Source: Elusimicrobia bacterium CG_4_9_14_3_um_filter_62_55 (GTDB taxonomy: Bacteria > Elusimicrobiota > Elusimicrobia > UBA1565). Taken from it: a stretch of DNA of 54,097 nucleotides. The notes below the pieces were generated by a model that was given only the letters and a program-made list of their open reading frames with translations, ran no database searches and was not told the origin of the DNA. Shown here piece by piece: positions 1-9,252 of this stretch. The stretch covers positions 1 to 54,097 of the forward strand of contig PFUL01000113.1 in NCBI GenBank assembly GCA_002790095.1, in the 5' to 3' direction. Both the position numbers and the translations under genes were made by a program. Position 1 is the first letter of the stretch. Every line of letters begins with the position of its first letter.

Positions 1-1
1 G

Positions 2-1177
2 TTTCTAATACCGCGCGTGAAAGCGGTCGAAGCGACCGAGAAGCTGCTGACCTATCCCGATTTTCTGCGCGTGCGCTACGACGGCAAGGTCGCCTTCGTC
101 GCGGGATTGATTTCCGGGATCGGCTATCTCGGCTTCACCGGCGCGCAGGTGCTCGCCGGCGCCAAGCTCATGAGCGGTTCGGTGATGCCGGCGGCGCCGT
201 TCGGCTTGGACCCCCTGCAGACATCCCTGTGGGTGATCGGTACGATCATCATTCTCTATACCGCGCTGGGCGGACTCAAGGCCGTCATTTACACCGATAC
301 GGCCCAGTGGATCGTTCTTTTGACGGGACTGATCTTTTTTGCGATCCCGTTCTCCCTCTCCCGCATCGGCGGCTTCGCGGCGCTGCGCGCGGCCGTTCCC
401 GCCGGGCACTTCAGCCTGTTCAATCTGGAACCCGTCCGATTCGCCAATTGGATGGTGACGATCATCCCGATCTGGGTCATCGGAATGACTCTCTACCAGA
501 GGATCTACGCGTGTCGCGGCGAAAAAGAGGCGAAGAAGGCTTGGTTCATCGCCGGCCTCTTCGAGTACCCCGTGATGGCGTTCACCGGCGTTTTCTTGGG
601 CGTCTGCGCGCGGGCGCTGTTTCACGATGTCGAGGCTGAAATGGCGATCCCCAAGCTTTTGACTGTGGTGCTGCCCGCCGGGATTACGGGGATCGTCGTC
701 GCCGCCTATTTTTCCGCGATCATGTCGACCGCAGACAGCTGCCTGATGGCCTCCTCCGGAAATTTGGTCAACGACGTCGTTGAGCGCTGGCGCGGCAAGC
801 GGCTTGCCATGCACACGAGCATCCGACTTTCGCAAGCCGGAACCTTTGCGATCGGCATTGCCGCCATCGCGCTCGCCAGCGGCTTCACCTCGGTGCTCAA
901 CGGCATCCTCAACGCGTACGCGTTCATGGTCGGCGGCCTGTTCGTCCCTACCCTCGGCGCCTACTTTTGGGAAGGCCGCTCCTCCGCCGGGGCTTTGGCG
1001 GGCATGTTCGCCGGGGGCGGGCTGACTCTTTACCTCACGCTCAGCGGCGCGGCGACCCCGTTCGGGCTCGACGCGGCCTTCTGGGGTATTTTATGCTCCG
1101 CAGCCGTTTTCGTTCCGGTCTCGCGGCTGATCCCCGACCCGGGCGCATCCTCGTTGAGAACGGAGTCCTTCCCATGA
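2..1177 (+). CDS. Sodium:solute symporter family protein (5' truncated by window edge)
   Basis: Secondary transporter that would couple uptake of a small organic solute to sodium in the inner membrane. The frame is open from base 2 and the residues before the first GTG (position 17) already look like family sequence ([16 protein letters not shown]), so the true start lies left of the window. The visible part, about 391 residues, is strongly hydrophobic with roughly ten membrane segments. It includes the family-like region [16 protein letters not shown] near the start and a polar-flanked [22 protein letters not shown] stretch typical of SSS transporters. The stop overlaps the next start by ATGA, so it is co-translated with a deacetylase-like enzyme and a beta-lysine acetyltransferase. 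The substrate is unknown; context suggests a polyamine, lysine derivative or compatible solute, but that is inference. Confidence 0.85.
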   Translation, partial: FLIPRVKAVEATEKLLTYPDFLRVRYDGKVAFVAGLISGIGYLGFTGAQVLAGAKLMSGSVMPAAPFGLDPLQTSLWVIGTIIILYTALGGLKAVIYTDTAQWIVLLTGLIFFAIPFSLSRIGGFAALRAAVPAGHFSLFNLEPVRFANWMVTIIPIWVIGMTLYQRIYACRGEKEAKKAWFIAGLFEYPVMAFTGVFLGVCARALFHDVEAEMAIPKLLTVVLPAGITGIVVAAYFSAIMSTADSCLMASSGNLVNDVVERWRGKRLAMHTSIRLSQAGTFAIGIAAIALASGFTSVLNGILNAYAFMVGGLFVPTLGAYFWEGRSSAGALAGMFAGGGLTLYLTLSGAATPFGLDAAFWGILCSAAVFVPVSRLIPDPGASSLRTESFP

Positions 1178-2235
1178 GCCGGAAACCCCACATCCCGGTT
1201 TTCTTCCACAAGGACCAGTTGGAACATAAACCGCTGTTCGAGTGGAGCTTCGGAGAGAAGATCGACCACCCGGAAACGACGCGCCGGGTGGAGAGCATCG
1301 TCGCCGCGCTTTCGACCGACCCGGAGCGCTACCGGTTCGTGACGCCGAAGCAGATCCCGCTGGGCGATCTGAAACGGGTTCACAACCCGGACCTGGTGGA
1401 GCTCTACAAAAACGCGATGAAGCTCCCTCCCGACAAAACCTTCTATCCTTCGATCTTTCCGCAGCGGACGAAGACCAAGCCCAACCCGAAAATCATCCAG
1501 CACGCGGGGTACTACTGCTTCGACTCGGGGACCCCTCTGACGGCGACGACCTGGTCGGCCGCCGCCTGGAGCGCCGCCTGCGCCGTCGAGGCCGCGAAAC
1601 TGATCGAAAAGGGCGCGAGCCGCCTCACCTACTCCCTCTGCCGCCCGCCCGGACACCACGCCTCGGAGCGTCTCTTCGGGGGCTACTGCTATTTCAACAA
1701 CGCGGCGTTGGCCGCGAAACGCCTGCGCAAGTCGGGGCGGGTCGCCATTCTCGACATCGATTTTCATCACGGCAACGGAACGCAGGACTTTTTCTACGAC
1801 GACCGCAAAGTGCTCTTCATCAGCATTCACGGCGACCCGAGGGAGTACTACCCGTTCTTCACCGGATTTTCCGCCGAGAAAGGCTTCGGCGACGGTTACG
1901 GCTACAACATGAACATCCCTCTCGCGACCGGCACCGAATGGGGGGAATACCGGAAGGTGCTGGAAGAAACCGCGATCCCACGCCTGCTCAAATTCAAACC
2001 GTCCGTGCTGATCGTTTCGGCCGGATTCGACACCTACCTTTCCGACCCGGTCGGCACTTTTTCGCTGACCACCGAAGACTACCGCGCGATGGGCGGCTTG
2101 ATCGGTGCGCTGGACCTGCCGACGATGGTCGTTCAAGAAGGCGGCTACGAGGAAACCAGCCTCGGCAGCAACGTCAAGGCGTTCCTCGACGGCTTCACAC
2201 CGCGGCCCCGCGGAGGACGAACCCATGAAAACTGA
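1174..2235 (+). CDS. Acetylpolyamine amidohydrolase / histone-deacetylase-like zinc hydrolase
   Basis: Predicted cytoplasmic zinc-dependent deacetylase of the arginase/deacetylase fold, 353 residues. The start ATG at 1174 is chosen because it overlaps the previous stop (ATGA) and gives normal family length. Visible signature motifs in order are RPPGHHA (catalytic histidine pair), the metal-binding [22 protein letters not shown] (second metal Asp) and QEGGYE near the C-terminus. Known relatives remove acetyl groups from polyamines, acetyl-amino compounds or protein lysines, and sequence alone cannot tell which. Because the next gene looks like an N-epsilon-acetyltransferase for beta-lysine, the two may form an acetylation/deacetylation pair; this is inferred from context only. 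Confidence 0.88.
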   Translation: MSRKPHIPVFFHKDQLEHKPLFEWSFGEKIDHPETTRRVESIVAALSTDPERYRFVTPKQIPLGDLKRVHNPDLVELYKNAMKLPPDKTFYPSIFPQRTKTKPNPKIIQHAGYYCFDSGTPLTATTWSAAAWSAACAVEAAKLIEKGASRLTYSLCRPPGHHASERLFGGYCYFNNAALAAKRLRKSGRVAILDIDFHHGNGTQDFFYDDRKVLFISIHGDPREYYPFFTGFSAEKGFGDGYGYNMNIPLATGTEWGEYRKVLEETAIPRLLKFKPSVLIVSAGFDTYLSDPVGTFSLTTEDYRAMGGLIGALDLPTMVVQEGGYEETSLGSNVKAFLDGFTPRPRGGRTHEN

Positions 2236-3259
2236 TAATCCCGAGACCCAAGCGAAACCGGCCGCCATCCGGATGGAAGGCGTCGTCGGTTCGCTGGGAT
2301 CCGAGTCCTTCAAGCAGGCCACCGATGAATGGAGCGGCATCGAACCGACCGGAAAAAACATGGGCATCGTCCAGCTCACGCTCGACAAGAGCGTGAAGAC
2401 GACGGTGATCGGAACCGTCTATGGGCTGGATTTTGAAATCGAGGAAGACGGCTACCAGGTCAACGTGTTCTTCGACTACTACAACCGCCGGCTGAAAATC
2501 CTCGACTACGACTGCTCGAATTATCCCGGGATGCTGCAGCGGCTCGCCTGGCTCGCGAGCGCGAATTCTTTCGACAAGATTTTCGTGAAGGCGCGCGCGA
2601 AGGACTTCCAGCAGTTCCTGTCCCACGGCTACATGAACGAAGGCGTCTTGCGCTACTACTTCAACGGCGAAGACGCCTACGTGCTGTCGCGGTTTTCCTC
2701 GCTTAAGCGCGCGTCCAGCTCCGATCTGATCCGGGAATCGGAGATGATCGAGAACATCATCTACAACTCCAAGCCCGCTCCCGAACGGAAACTGCCCTCA
2801 GACGTGAAAATCGTCCACGCCGATGAGAAACACATCCCCCAATTGGTCTTCATTTACCGTCAAGTCTTCGAAACCTACCCGTCGCCGCTGACGAATCCCG
2901 ACTACATCAAATCCGTGATGAAGCGGAACACCCACTTCGTGCTCGCGCTTTCCAACGGCGAACCCATCGCCGCTGCCAGCGCGGACGTCAACGACAAGCA
3001 CTCCAACGCGGAAATGACCGACTGCGCCACGATCCGGGCGGCTCAGGGGCAGGGGATCATGCAGTTTCTGCTGGCGGAACTCGAGACGATGGCCCGCAAG
3101 ATGAACGTCAAGACGGCTTACAGCTTGGCGCGTTCTCTGAGTCCGGGAATGAACAAAAGTTTTTTCCGCCTGAAGTACGAATACTCCGGCAGACTGATCA
3201 ACAACTGCGACATCTTCGGGGAATTCGAAGACCTCAATATCTGGGTCAAACGGCTGTAG
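2225..3259 (+). CDS. ablB: Putative beta-lysine N6-acetyltransferase
   Basis: Predicted 344-residue GNAT-family enzyme resembling AblB, which acetylates beta-lysine to the osmolyte N-epsilon-acetyl-beta-lysine. The start ATG at 2225 lies 11 bp inside the preceding gene, and the N-terminal half (SFDKIFVKARAKDF, SHGYMNEGVLRYYFNGEDAY) is characteristic of the AblB family rather than generic GNATs. The C-terminal half is the acetyltransferase domain, with a weak acetyl-CoA loop around ATIRAAQGQGIMQFLL. The usual partner, lysine 2,3-aminomutase (ablA), is not in this window; it could lie left of the symporter. The gene is co-translated with the deacetylase-like gene and ends 1 bp before the convergent ABC-F gene. 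Confidence 0.82.
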   Translation: MKTDNPETQAKPAAIRMEGVVGSLGSESFKQATDEWSGIEPTGKNMGIVQLTLDKSVKTTVIGTVYGLDFEIEEDGYQVNVFFDYYNRRLKILDYDCSNYPGMLQRLAWLASANSFDKIFVKARAKDFQQFLSHGYMNEGVLRYYFNGEDAYVLSRFSSLKRASSSDLIRESEMIENIIYNSKPAPERKLPSDVKIVHADEKHIPQLVFIYRQVFETYPSPLTNPDYIKSVMKRNTHFVLALSNGEPIAAASADVNDKHSNAEMTDCATIRAAQGQGIMQFLLAELETMARKMNVKTAYSLARSLSPGMNKSFFRLKYEYSGRLINNCDIFGEFEDLNIWVKRL

Positions 3260-3260
3260 T

Positions 3261-5042
3261 TCAGGACCGGCTTTCCAGCTCTTCCCAACGCGCGAGCAGC
3301 GCGTCGAGCTCCGCCTGCGCGGCGTCGACCGCGCGCTGGCGCGCCTGAAGCTCGCCGGCGTCTGTCGCGAAGGCGGGGTCCATCAAGGCCTCCCGCGCGG
3401 CGGCCAGCGCCGTCTCGGCTTTCGCGATGCAGCCTTCCACCTTGCCCAATTCCTTGCGCTCCGCGTAGGACAGAGCCGAGGAGGGTTTCGCCCCTTCGCG
3501 CTTTCTCGAACGCTTCGCGGCCGACCGAGCGGCCTCACGATCCTCCCATTGCGAGAGATCCGCGAAAAAATCGTGTCCGCCCGCGCCGTCGAGCGCCAAG
3601 AGCCGGTCCGAAACCCGGTCCAAGAGAAAGCGGTCGTGGGTCACGAGCACCAGCGCGCCGGGGAATTCCATCAGCGACGACTCCAAAACCTCCAGCGACG
3701 CGATATCCAGGTCGTTGGTGGGTTCGTCGAGCAGCAGCACGTCGGCGGGACGCAGCATCAACCGGGCGATGAGAACGCGCGACTGCTCGCCCCCGGACAA
3801 GAGCTTGAGCGGTTCGTCCAGCCGCGACTTATCGAACAAAAACCGCGTCGCCCAACCCGCGACGTGAATCTTCGCGTCCCGGTAGTACACGGTGTCGCCG
3901 TTCTCGCACAGCGCCCGGCGCAGCGGCCATTCGAGATCCAATTGCTCGCGGTGCTGGTCGAAGGTCTCGACCCGAAGCTGATCGGCGCGGCGCAACGATC
4001 CGAAATCCTGTTCGAGGGACCCGTTCAGGATTTTAAGAAGCGTGCTCTTGCCGCTGCCGTTCGCGCCGAGAAGCCCCAGCTTGTCGCCCGGCGCCAATTC
4101 CAAGTCCAAGCCGGAAAACAACGCTCGTCCGCCGAGACTTTTGGCGACGCCCTTCAATTGAACGAGGCGGCGTGTTTTTCGCTCCGAGCCGGAGAAGTCT
4201 ATCGCGCTGCGGCGGTCCTGATCATTTCGATACTCGAGCTCCCCTAATTCGGAAATCAACTCCCCGGCGCGCTCGATGCGCGCGTTCTGTTTGGTACTGC
4301 GCGCCTTCGCGCCGCGGCGGAGCCATTCGATTTCGCGCCTCACCGTGTTGCGAACAGCGGCCTCCTTGGCGTTTTGGTGCGCGAGGTGCTGTTCGCGCTT
4401 TTCCAGGAACACGGCGTAATCGCCGTCGATGCTGAAGCAGCCCCCTTCGTAGCGGCCGCTGAGTTCGATAACGCGGTTGGTGGAGGAAGCGAGAAACCGC
4501 CGATCGTGCGTCACCACCAAATAGGAAAAGCGCAGGCTGCGCAGGAAGTCTTCCAGCCAAAGCACCCCTTCAAGGTCCAAATGGTTCGTCGGTTCGTCCA
4601 GCAGCAAAAGATCCGGAGCCCTGAGAACCTGGGCCAGAATCGCCAGGCGCTTGCGCCACCCCCCGGAGAGCTTCGACACCGGCTGCGCGGGGTCGAAGAA
4701 GCCCGCCTCGACCAGGCCCGAATCGGCCCGCGCCTCCCGCTCGTAGCCGGGGATTTCCTCGGTCGCCAGCGCGTGAAGCAGTTCCTCGCGCACCGTCCGA
4801 TCGTTGGCCGCGTCCTCCGTCCGGTCCTGCTGTGCCAGATAGGCGACCCGAAGGCCTTTACGTGCGACCACCTCTCCTTCATCGGGCGCGTCGAGTCCGG
4901 CGAGAATGCGAAGCAAAGACGATTTTCCCGTCCCGTTGGGACCGATCAGTCCCGTCTTCTCCCCCTCGAAAAGGCCGAACGACAACCCCTCGAAGAGCGG
5001 ACGCTTCGAGAAGGACTTGGAGAGGCCTTGGACGCAGAGCAA
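3261..5042 (-). CDS. uup: ABC-F family ATPase, Uup-like
   Basis: Soluble twin-ATPase of the ABC-F family, 593 residues, expected to act on ribosomes or branched DNA intermediates rather than in transport. Domain 1 has Walker A GPNGTGKSS, signature LSGGWRKR and Walker B LLLLDEPTNHLD. Domain 2 has GANGSGKST, LSGGEQSR and VLLLDEPTNDLD. Between them lies the basic inter-domain linker (RREIEWLRRGAKARSTKQNARI). The last ~80 residues form a charged helical hairpin (SYAERKELGKVEGCIAKAE) like the Uup C-terminal DNA-binding coiled coil, which favours Uup over EttA or Vga types. The start is TTG at 5042. No Shine-Dalgarno sequence is obvious. Confidence 0.9.
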   Translation of the reverse strand: MLCVQGLSKSFSKRPLFEGLSFGLFEGEKTGLIGPNGTGKSSLLRILAGLDAPDEGEVVARKGLRVAYLAQQDRTEDAANDRTVREELLHALATEEIPGYEREARADSGLVEAGFFDPAQPVSKLSGGWRKRLAILAQVLRAPDLLLLDEPTNHLDLEGVLWLEDFLRSLRFSYLVVTHDRRFLASSTNRVIELSGRYEGGCFSIDGDYAVFLEKREQHLAHQNAKEAAVRNTVRREIEWLRRGAKARSTKQNARIERAGELISELGELEYRNDQDRRSAIDFSGSERKTRRLVQLKGVAKSLGGRALFSGLDLELAPGDKLGLLGANGSGKSTLLKILNGSLEQDFGSLRRADQLRVETFDQHREQLDLEWPLRRALCENGDTVYYRDAKIHVAGWATRFLFDKSRLDEPLKLLSGGEQSRVLIARLMLRPADVLLLDEPTNDLDIASLEVLESSLMEFPGALVLVTHDRFLLDRVSDRLLALDGAGGHDFFADLSQWEDREAARSAAKRSRKREGAKPSSALSYAERKELGKVEGCIAKAETALAAAREALMDPAFATDAGELQARQRAVDAAQAELDALLARWEELESRS

Positions 5043-5093
5043 TATCTTGGGGATGGGAAATTATGGCAGTTCTCGCGCCTCCCGGCTTGATCT

Positions 5094-5116
5094 CCGTCAA
5101 CTCATTTCGTTGACGG
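5094..5116. repeat. 8-bp perfect inverted repeat in divergent intergenic region
   Basis: CCGTCAAC and GTTGACGG flank a 7-nt loop between the divergent ABC-F gene and the exported hypothetical at 5189. It has no T-tract, so it is more likely an operator or RNA hairpin in one of the leaders than a terminator. Function unknown. Confidence 0.45.
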
Positions 5117-5188
5117 CGGTCCTGCCGGAGCAGGAGGGCTTCACGCTATAGTAGGGACGCGCGGTCGTTCGCGCACCGGAGGTGGTTT

Positions 5189-5677
5189 ATGACGCATCGA
5201 TTTATTTTCGCGGCCCTCGTTCTTGGCGCCCTGCAGCCCGTCGCCGCACGGGCCTCGTCTCTGGAAACCGCCCGCATTTCCCTGGAATCTTCCTTCGGCG
5301 CTTCCCTTGACGAGGCGTTTCGCGCCTTCGAGCGCAAGGACATCCTGACCGAAACCGGCCCCTGCCGCGTCGTGGACAATAAGGGCCTCGGTCTCTACAC
5401 GTTTGAAGAAGCGGTCGAAACCCTTGCCCCCTGCGCTGAGGCCCTGAGCCTGCGCCTGAAAGTCCCCGTTCGCATCGACGGCGGCGCCGACAAAACGGCC
5501 CGCGTTCTCGACCTCCGCTTCCCGGCGCGCGTCACGCTCGCTCACAAGGATCTGCGGGATTTGAACTACTCGCTCGAACGCCGCGGCGGGAAACTGCTCG
5601 GCTTCCCGGCCCGCCTCGTGCGCGAGCGGGCGCAAACCCCCTCGTCTTCGAGCGCGTTTCGGCCCTCGGCGCGATAA
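5189..5677 (+). CDS. Small exported hypothetical protein
   Basis: A 162-residue protein not recognised as any named family. It begins with a clear Sec signal peptide (MTHRFIFAALVLGALQ, likely cleaved after ARA at about residue 22) and the mature part is mostly helical, with two cysteines (GPCRVV, LAPCAE) that could form a disulfide in the periplasm. The start at 5189 is supported by a good Shine-Dalgarno (GGAGG) about 8 nt upstream. A -10-like TATAGT lies near 5145, giving a normal leader of about 35 nt, unlike many other genes here. It is followed after 70 bp by another exported protein on the same strand that has its own promoter. Confidence 0.7.
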   Translation: MTHRFIFAALVLGALQPVAARASSLETARISLESSFGASLDEAFRAFERKDILTETGPCRVVDNKGLGLYTFEEAVETLAPCAEALSLRLKVPVRIDGGADKTARVLDLRFPARVTLAHKDLRDLNYSLERRGGKLLGFPARLVRERAQTPSSSSAFRPSAR

Positions 5678-5735
5678 CCGTCCCGCCCGGCCGCGGACGT
5701 CCGCCGCGCGATTGCGGCGACCGCGTCCGCCGCGT

Positions 5736-5741
5736 TATACT
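5736..5741 (+). promoter_or_regulatory. -10 box of leaderless-type promoter
   Basis: TATACT ends 6 nt before the ATG at 5748, with TTGCGG 18 bp upstream as a possible -35. The predicted transcription start falls at the start codon. Confidence 0.6.
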
Positions 5742-5747
5742 CCCCGT

Positions 5748-6638
5748 ATGCTCCCGGCCGCGCTCGCCCTTCTCGCCTTCACCGCGCCCCTACTTTCCGT
5801 CGCGAAGAAAACGGACTGCGCTTCGAGCTACGACCCCGCCTACGCCTCCCTGTGGGAAACCTCGCGCGAGGATTGGGAAGCCCAATGCGGCAAGGACACG
5901 GAGGCCCGGGAACTGATCCCGAAAATGCAGCGCCGCTTCATCGACCGCTGTCGGCGCGGGTTTCAAGAAGCCATCGACGCGAAAACGCTCCCGAAGAGCA
6001 AGGTGTACGCCTACTGCGCCCAAGGAGTCCCGGGACGGGAACGGCTCGAAGCGGCGGCGCACAGGGTTGAAGCGCCGCCCGCGCCGTCCGCGCCGCGGCG
6101 GAAGCGAAAGATGGGCCCGATCGCCGAAGCCCTTAAAATCGCGCGGGATCACTGGAGCAAGAGCGCCTGCCTGACCGGCGTGAAGCTCGCGTTTCACGAC
6201 TTGAATCAGGACGGCCGCGTGGAAGAAACCTTGACCTACTATTTCTATTCTCCCGAACGATGGAAAAACACCTTCTTCGTCGAATTCCTGGATTCCGGTC
6301 CCGCCGCCTACCGGCAGTCCGACAAGGATTCCCGAACGGTCGCCGCCTGCCTCCGGGCGTTCAACATCGATTTGGACGCGGCGCTGGCCATCGCCGCCGA
6401 GAACGGACTCGAGCGTCCCGCGAGGTTCCGCTCCGGAGAATCCTACCGGCTCGAACTCTTCGCGCGCACCTCTCACGATCCGGTATGGCTGGCGACTTCG
6501 GACCCGCGCAAGCAGCAGGTCGCCCTGGAAGCCAGCGACGGAGTGCCGTTTTTAGGGGAGAACCAATCGGCGCTGACCCCCTCCGGTGAAAATCCCCCCT
6601 CGTTGACCGATTTTTGCGGGGGCTCCCCTTGTCCCTAA
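5748..6638 (+). CDS. Exported hypothetical protein
   Basis: A 296-residue protein with a signal peptide (MLPAALALLAFTAPLLSVA) and no recognised domain. The mature region has several cysteines (TDCASS, QCGKD, RCRRGF, AYCAQG, SACLTG, VAACLR) and a short acidic segment HDLNQDGRVEE that resembles an EF-hand/dockerin-like calcium loop; this reading is tentative. The ATG at 5748 is preferred to an upstream TTG at 5712 because it begins the signal peptide and sits 6 nt after a -10 box. The 3' end overlaps the start region of the downstream amidohydrolase, so the two are probably co-transcribed. Confidence 0.68.
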   Translation: MLPAALALLAFTAPLLSVAKKTDCASSYDPAYASLWETSREDWEAQCGKDTEARELIPKMQRRFIDRCRRGFQEAIDAKTLPKSKVYAYCAQGVPGRERLEAAAHRVEAPPAPSAPRRKRKMGPIAEALKIARDHWSKSACLTGVKLAFHDLNQDGRVEETLTYYFYSPERWKNTFFVEFLDSGPAAYRQSDKDSRTVAACLRAFNIDLDAALAIAAENGLERPARFRSGESYRLELFARTSHDPVWLATSDPRKQQVALEASDGVPFLGENQSALTPSGENPPSLTDFCGGSPCP

Positions 6639-8332
6639 AACGCCGACTGCTCCCCGCCGCTCTGCTCGCCGCATTCGGCTGCGCCGCTCCCGTGCGCCGC
6701 GCCGCCCCTCCCCCCGGGGCCCTCCTCGTCGTCAACGCGCGCTTTTTTCCGGAGAAAAAAGGCGCGGATGCCCTGCTCGCGCGCAACGGACGCATCGAAG
6801 CCGTGGGCCCGCGCGCCGAACTGGAAGCCCGCGCGAGGCGAACCGGCGCGCGCGTTCAAGACGCGCGAGGCGGTTTCGTGCTCCCCGGATTTCACGACGC
6901 GCACATCCATCTGCTCAGCGGCGCGCTGGCGCTCGGATGGGCGGATCTCTCCGAAGTGAAAACCCCAGAGGACGCCGCCCGCGTGATGGCCGACTACGGC
7001 CGAGCCCACCCCGAACTCGAAGTGCTCCGCGGACGGGGCTGGACCTACGACATCACCCCCTCCGGGAGTTTCCCCTCCCGCAGGGATCTCGACGCCGCCG
7101 TCGGCGGCCGGCCGGTCGTGCTCGAGAGCTACGACGGCCACGCGTATTGGCTCAATTCGGCCGCGCTGGAACGTGCGGGCATCGGTCCCACGGATCCGGA
7201 TCCGCCCGGCACGCGCATCGTCCGCGAGCAGGACGGAAGGACGCCTTCCGGCGCGTTTTTGGACGCCGAGGATTTTTTGTTCGCCCGACTGCGCATGAAC
7301 CCTTCCCGCGCGGAAAAGCTCGCCGCCTACGAATCGGCGCTGCGCCGCCTCGCGTCGCTCGGATACACCTCGATCGATTCCATCGCCTGGGATGAACCGA
7401 ACGAACTCGAACTGCTCGCGACGCTCGAAAAGCGGGGGAAACTTCCGCTGCGGGTCAGCGTCTCGCCCCAACTGGACGGGGATCTGGACCTCTACGAAGC
7501 GCTGCGCGCGCGCTACCGCGGTCCCAAACTCCGCTTCGGCTGGCTGAAGGCTTTCGTCGACGGGGTGATCGAATCCCGCACCGCGTACATGGTCGATCCC
7601 TATCCGGGCGGGGACGACCGTGGAACCCCCCGCTATGATCCCGACCGGCTGCGCGCGCGCGTGCGCGAAGCGCGCTGCCGGGGTTTTGCCGTGGAACTCC
7701 ACGCGGTCGGAGACGGCGCCGTCCGGTTGAGCCTCGACGCTTTCGAGCAAGCGCATCGCGCATGTCCCGCCGCGCCCGGGGCCCCGCTCGACCGGATCGA
7801 GCATATCGAGGTGGTTCATCCCGACGACCTCGCGCGCTTTAAAGCCTTGGGAGTCGTCGCCTCGATGCAGCCGTACCACGCCGTGCCCGGAGACGGGGAT
7901 TCCGACGCCGGCGTCTGGGCCCAAAACCTCGGTCCCGAGAGACTCAAGCGCAGCTTCGCGTGGCGCGACCTCAGCGACGCGGGCGCGGAACTCGCCTTCG
8001 GAACGGACTGGCCGGTGATGTCGCCGGACCCGCTGCGCGGCTTGGCCGTCGCGGCCACCCGCCGCAACGAAAACGGCATGCCGCCTCAAGGCTGGCATGC
8101 CGCTCAGGCGCTGTCTTTGGAAGAGGCCGTGCGGGCGTTCACGCGCGGACCCGCCCGAGCGCTCGGGATCGCCGATCGACTCGGCTCCCTGGAACCCGGC
8201 ATGCTCGCCGATCTGGTGATTCTATCGCCGGAAGCCGACCTGGGCCGGCCCGAAACGCTCTGGCGCGCGCGCGCCGCGTTCGTTGCCGTGGGTGGAGAAT
8301 CCGTGGCCCGAACCGAAGACGTCAGCCCTTGA
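6629..8332 (+). CDS. YtcJ-like metal-dependent amidohydrolase, probable lipoprotein
   Basis: Member of the amidohydrolase superfamily (amidohydrolase-3/YtcJ type), about 567 residues. Family motifs are visible: GFHDAHIHL (metal-binding HxH), LKAFVDGVIESRT (the carbamylated-lysine region), ELHAVGDGAV, RIEHIEVVHPDD and FGTDWPV (metal Asp). The N-terminus carries a hydrophobic signal ending LLAAFGC at about residue 18, suggesting a lipid-anchored periplasmic protein, which is unusual for this family. The start is uncertain: TTG at 6629 gives a clean lipoprotein signal, and TTG at 6614 is also in frame. It overlaps the upstream gene and converges with the GtrA-like gene (11-bp overlap). Physiological substrate unknown. 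Confidence 0.85.
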   Translation: MSLKRRLLPAALLAAFGCAAPVRRAAPPPGALLVVNARFFPEKKGADALLARNGRIEAVGPRAELEARARRTGARVQDARGGFVLPGFHDAHIHLLSGALALGWADLSEVKTPEDAARVMADYGRAHPELEVLRGRGWTYDITPSGSFPSRRDLDAAVGGRPVVLESYDGHAYWLNSAALERAGIGPTDPDPPGTRIVREQDGRTPSGAFLDAEDFLFARLRMNPSRAEKLAAYESALRRLASLGYTSIDSIAWDEPNELELLATLEKRGKLPLRVSVSPQLDGDLDLYEALRARYRGPKLRFGWLKAFVDGVIESRTAYMVDPYPGGDDRGTPRYDPDRLRARVREARCRGFAVELHAVGDGAVRLSLDAFEQAHRACPAAPGAPLDRIEHIEVVHPDDLARFKALGVVASMQPYHAVPGDGDSDAGVWAQNLGPERLKRSFAWRDLSDAGAELAFGTDWPVMSPDPLRGLAVAATRRNENGMPPQGWHAAQALSLEEAVRAFTRGPARALGIADRLGSLEPGMLADLVILSPEADLGRPETLWRARAAFVAVGGESVARTEDVSP

Positions 8333-8810
8333 AGATGAAGAATTTTCGCGCGGCGTAGTTGATCAACAGGGCGGAGACGAGATTCGCGCAGAAAGCCAAA
8401 GAGGTCAGCATTCCGAAGCGCCGGATCAGCCATCCCATCGCGGTGGTTCCGATCACCACGCTGATGCTAGAGACCGCATAAAACAACAGCATTTCCATAT
8501 ACCAGACGTGACGACCGCCCTGGAACACCCACACGACGTTGATCACGTACACGACGAAATTCGTGATCAGGAACGCCGTGTAGTTGGAGAACATCGAGTG
8601 GAGCGAACGCCGCTTGTCGTCGACTTGGGCGACCGGAAGTCCCAGCGCCTTGACGGCCCAATCACCGTCCTGAAGCGCCGGAAACAGCTTCCACGCGAAT
8701 AAATGGAATATAACAACGTGCAGCGCCGTCCCGATCCCGCCGGCGAGGGCATACTTTAAAAACTGAACCAGACCCGGATGGGCCTCGGCGAGAGCGGCGA
8801 TTTTTTCCAC
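8322..8810 (-). CDS. GtrA-like family membrane protein
   Basis: A 162-residue integral membrane protein with four hydrophobic segments and the typical GtrA-like end (NLVSALLINYAARKFFIFKG). GtrA-like proteins are thought to help move undecaprenyl-linked sugars across the inner membrane for surface glycosylation. Here an extended hydrophilic loop (LGLPVAQVDDKRRSLHS) sits between segments 1 and 2. The start is GTG at 8810, placed 7 nt after a TATAGT box. No glycosyltransferase is adjacent, so its sugar is unknown. Confidence 0.85.
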   Translation of the reverse strand: MEKIAALAEAHPGLVQFLKYALAGGIGTALHVVIFHLFAWKLFPALQDGDWAVKALGLPVAQVDDKRRSLHSMFSNYTAFLITNFVVYVINVVWVFQGGRHVWYMEMLLFYAVSSISVVIGTTAMGWLIRRFGMLTSLAFCANLVSALLINYAARKFFIFKG

Positions 8811-8817
8811 GCCGGAA

Positions 8818-8823
8818 ACTATA
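8818..8823 (-). promoter_or_regulatory. -10 box of leaderless-type promoter (GtrA-like gene)
   Basis: On the minus strand TATAGT, preceded by an extended -10 TG, ends 7 nt before the GTG start. No Shine-Dalgarno fits in the gap. Confidence 0.6.
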
Positions 8824-8838
8824 GCACTTGCCTTCCGT

Positions 8839-9252
8839 TCAATACTTCTCCAGCAGCCGCTCGACGGTGAACACGAGTTCGTCCTGGTCGAAGGGTTTCG
8901 TCAAAAACGCGTCCCCGCCGGTTTCGAGGTGGTCGAGAAAATCCTCGTCGCTCCGTTTTCCCGTCAGAAACAGGACCGGGATTCGTTTGAACCGGTCGAT
9001 CGACTTAAGCCGCCGGCACAGCGTGTAGCCGTTGGGACCCGGCATCTCGACGTCCAGAATGATCAAGTCCGGCATCACCATGCTGACCGCGTGGAAAAAC
9101 TCTTCCCCATGCGGCAGGGACACGGTGTCGTAGCGTTTCTGCAGCAGTTTCCGCAGTACCAATTGAAGGTCGTCGTCGTCATCGAGCATGAGAATCCACG
9201 GCCGATCCCGCGTCCGCTCGGGAAATTCCTTCGTCTCCGTTTCCGTCGTCAT
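8839..9252 (-). CDS. Single-domain response regulator
   Basis: A 137-residue stand-alone receiver (CheY-like) domain. The acidic pocket is LMLDDDDDLQL, the phosphoacceptor Asp is in DLIILDVEMPG, the conserved Thr is in VLFLTGK and the Lys in FLTKPFD. There is no output domain, so it must act through protein partners. Its ATG overlaps the stop of the histidine kinase gene (ATGA), marking a cognate pair. It lies tail-to-promoter with the GtrA-like gene, with only 28 bp between. Confidence 0.92.
   Translation of the reverse strand: MTTETETKEFPERTRDRPWILMLDDDDDLQLVLRKLLQKRYDTVSLPHGEEFFHAVSMVMPDLIILDVEMPGPNGYTLCRRLKSIDRFKRIPVLFLTGKRSDEDFLDHLETGGDAFLTKPFDQDELVFTVERLLEKY

Noticed and set aside
967-1173. 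69-residue N-terminal extension of the deacetylase
   Set aside because: It lies in the symporter gene in another frame; the overlapping ATGA start at 1174 gives the normal family length.
6635-8098. Long minus-strand open frame (487 codons) opposite the YtcJ-like gene
   Set aside because: High-GC shadow frame; the plus-strand frame has all amidohydrolase motifs and the shadow has none.
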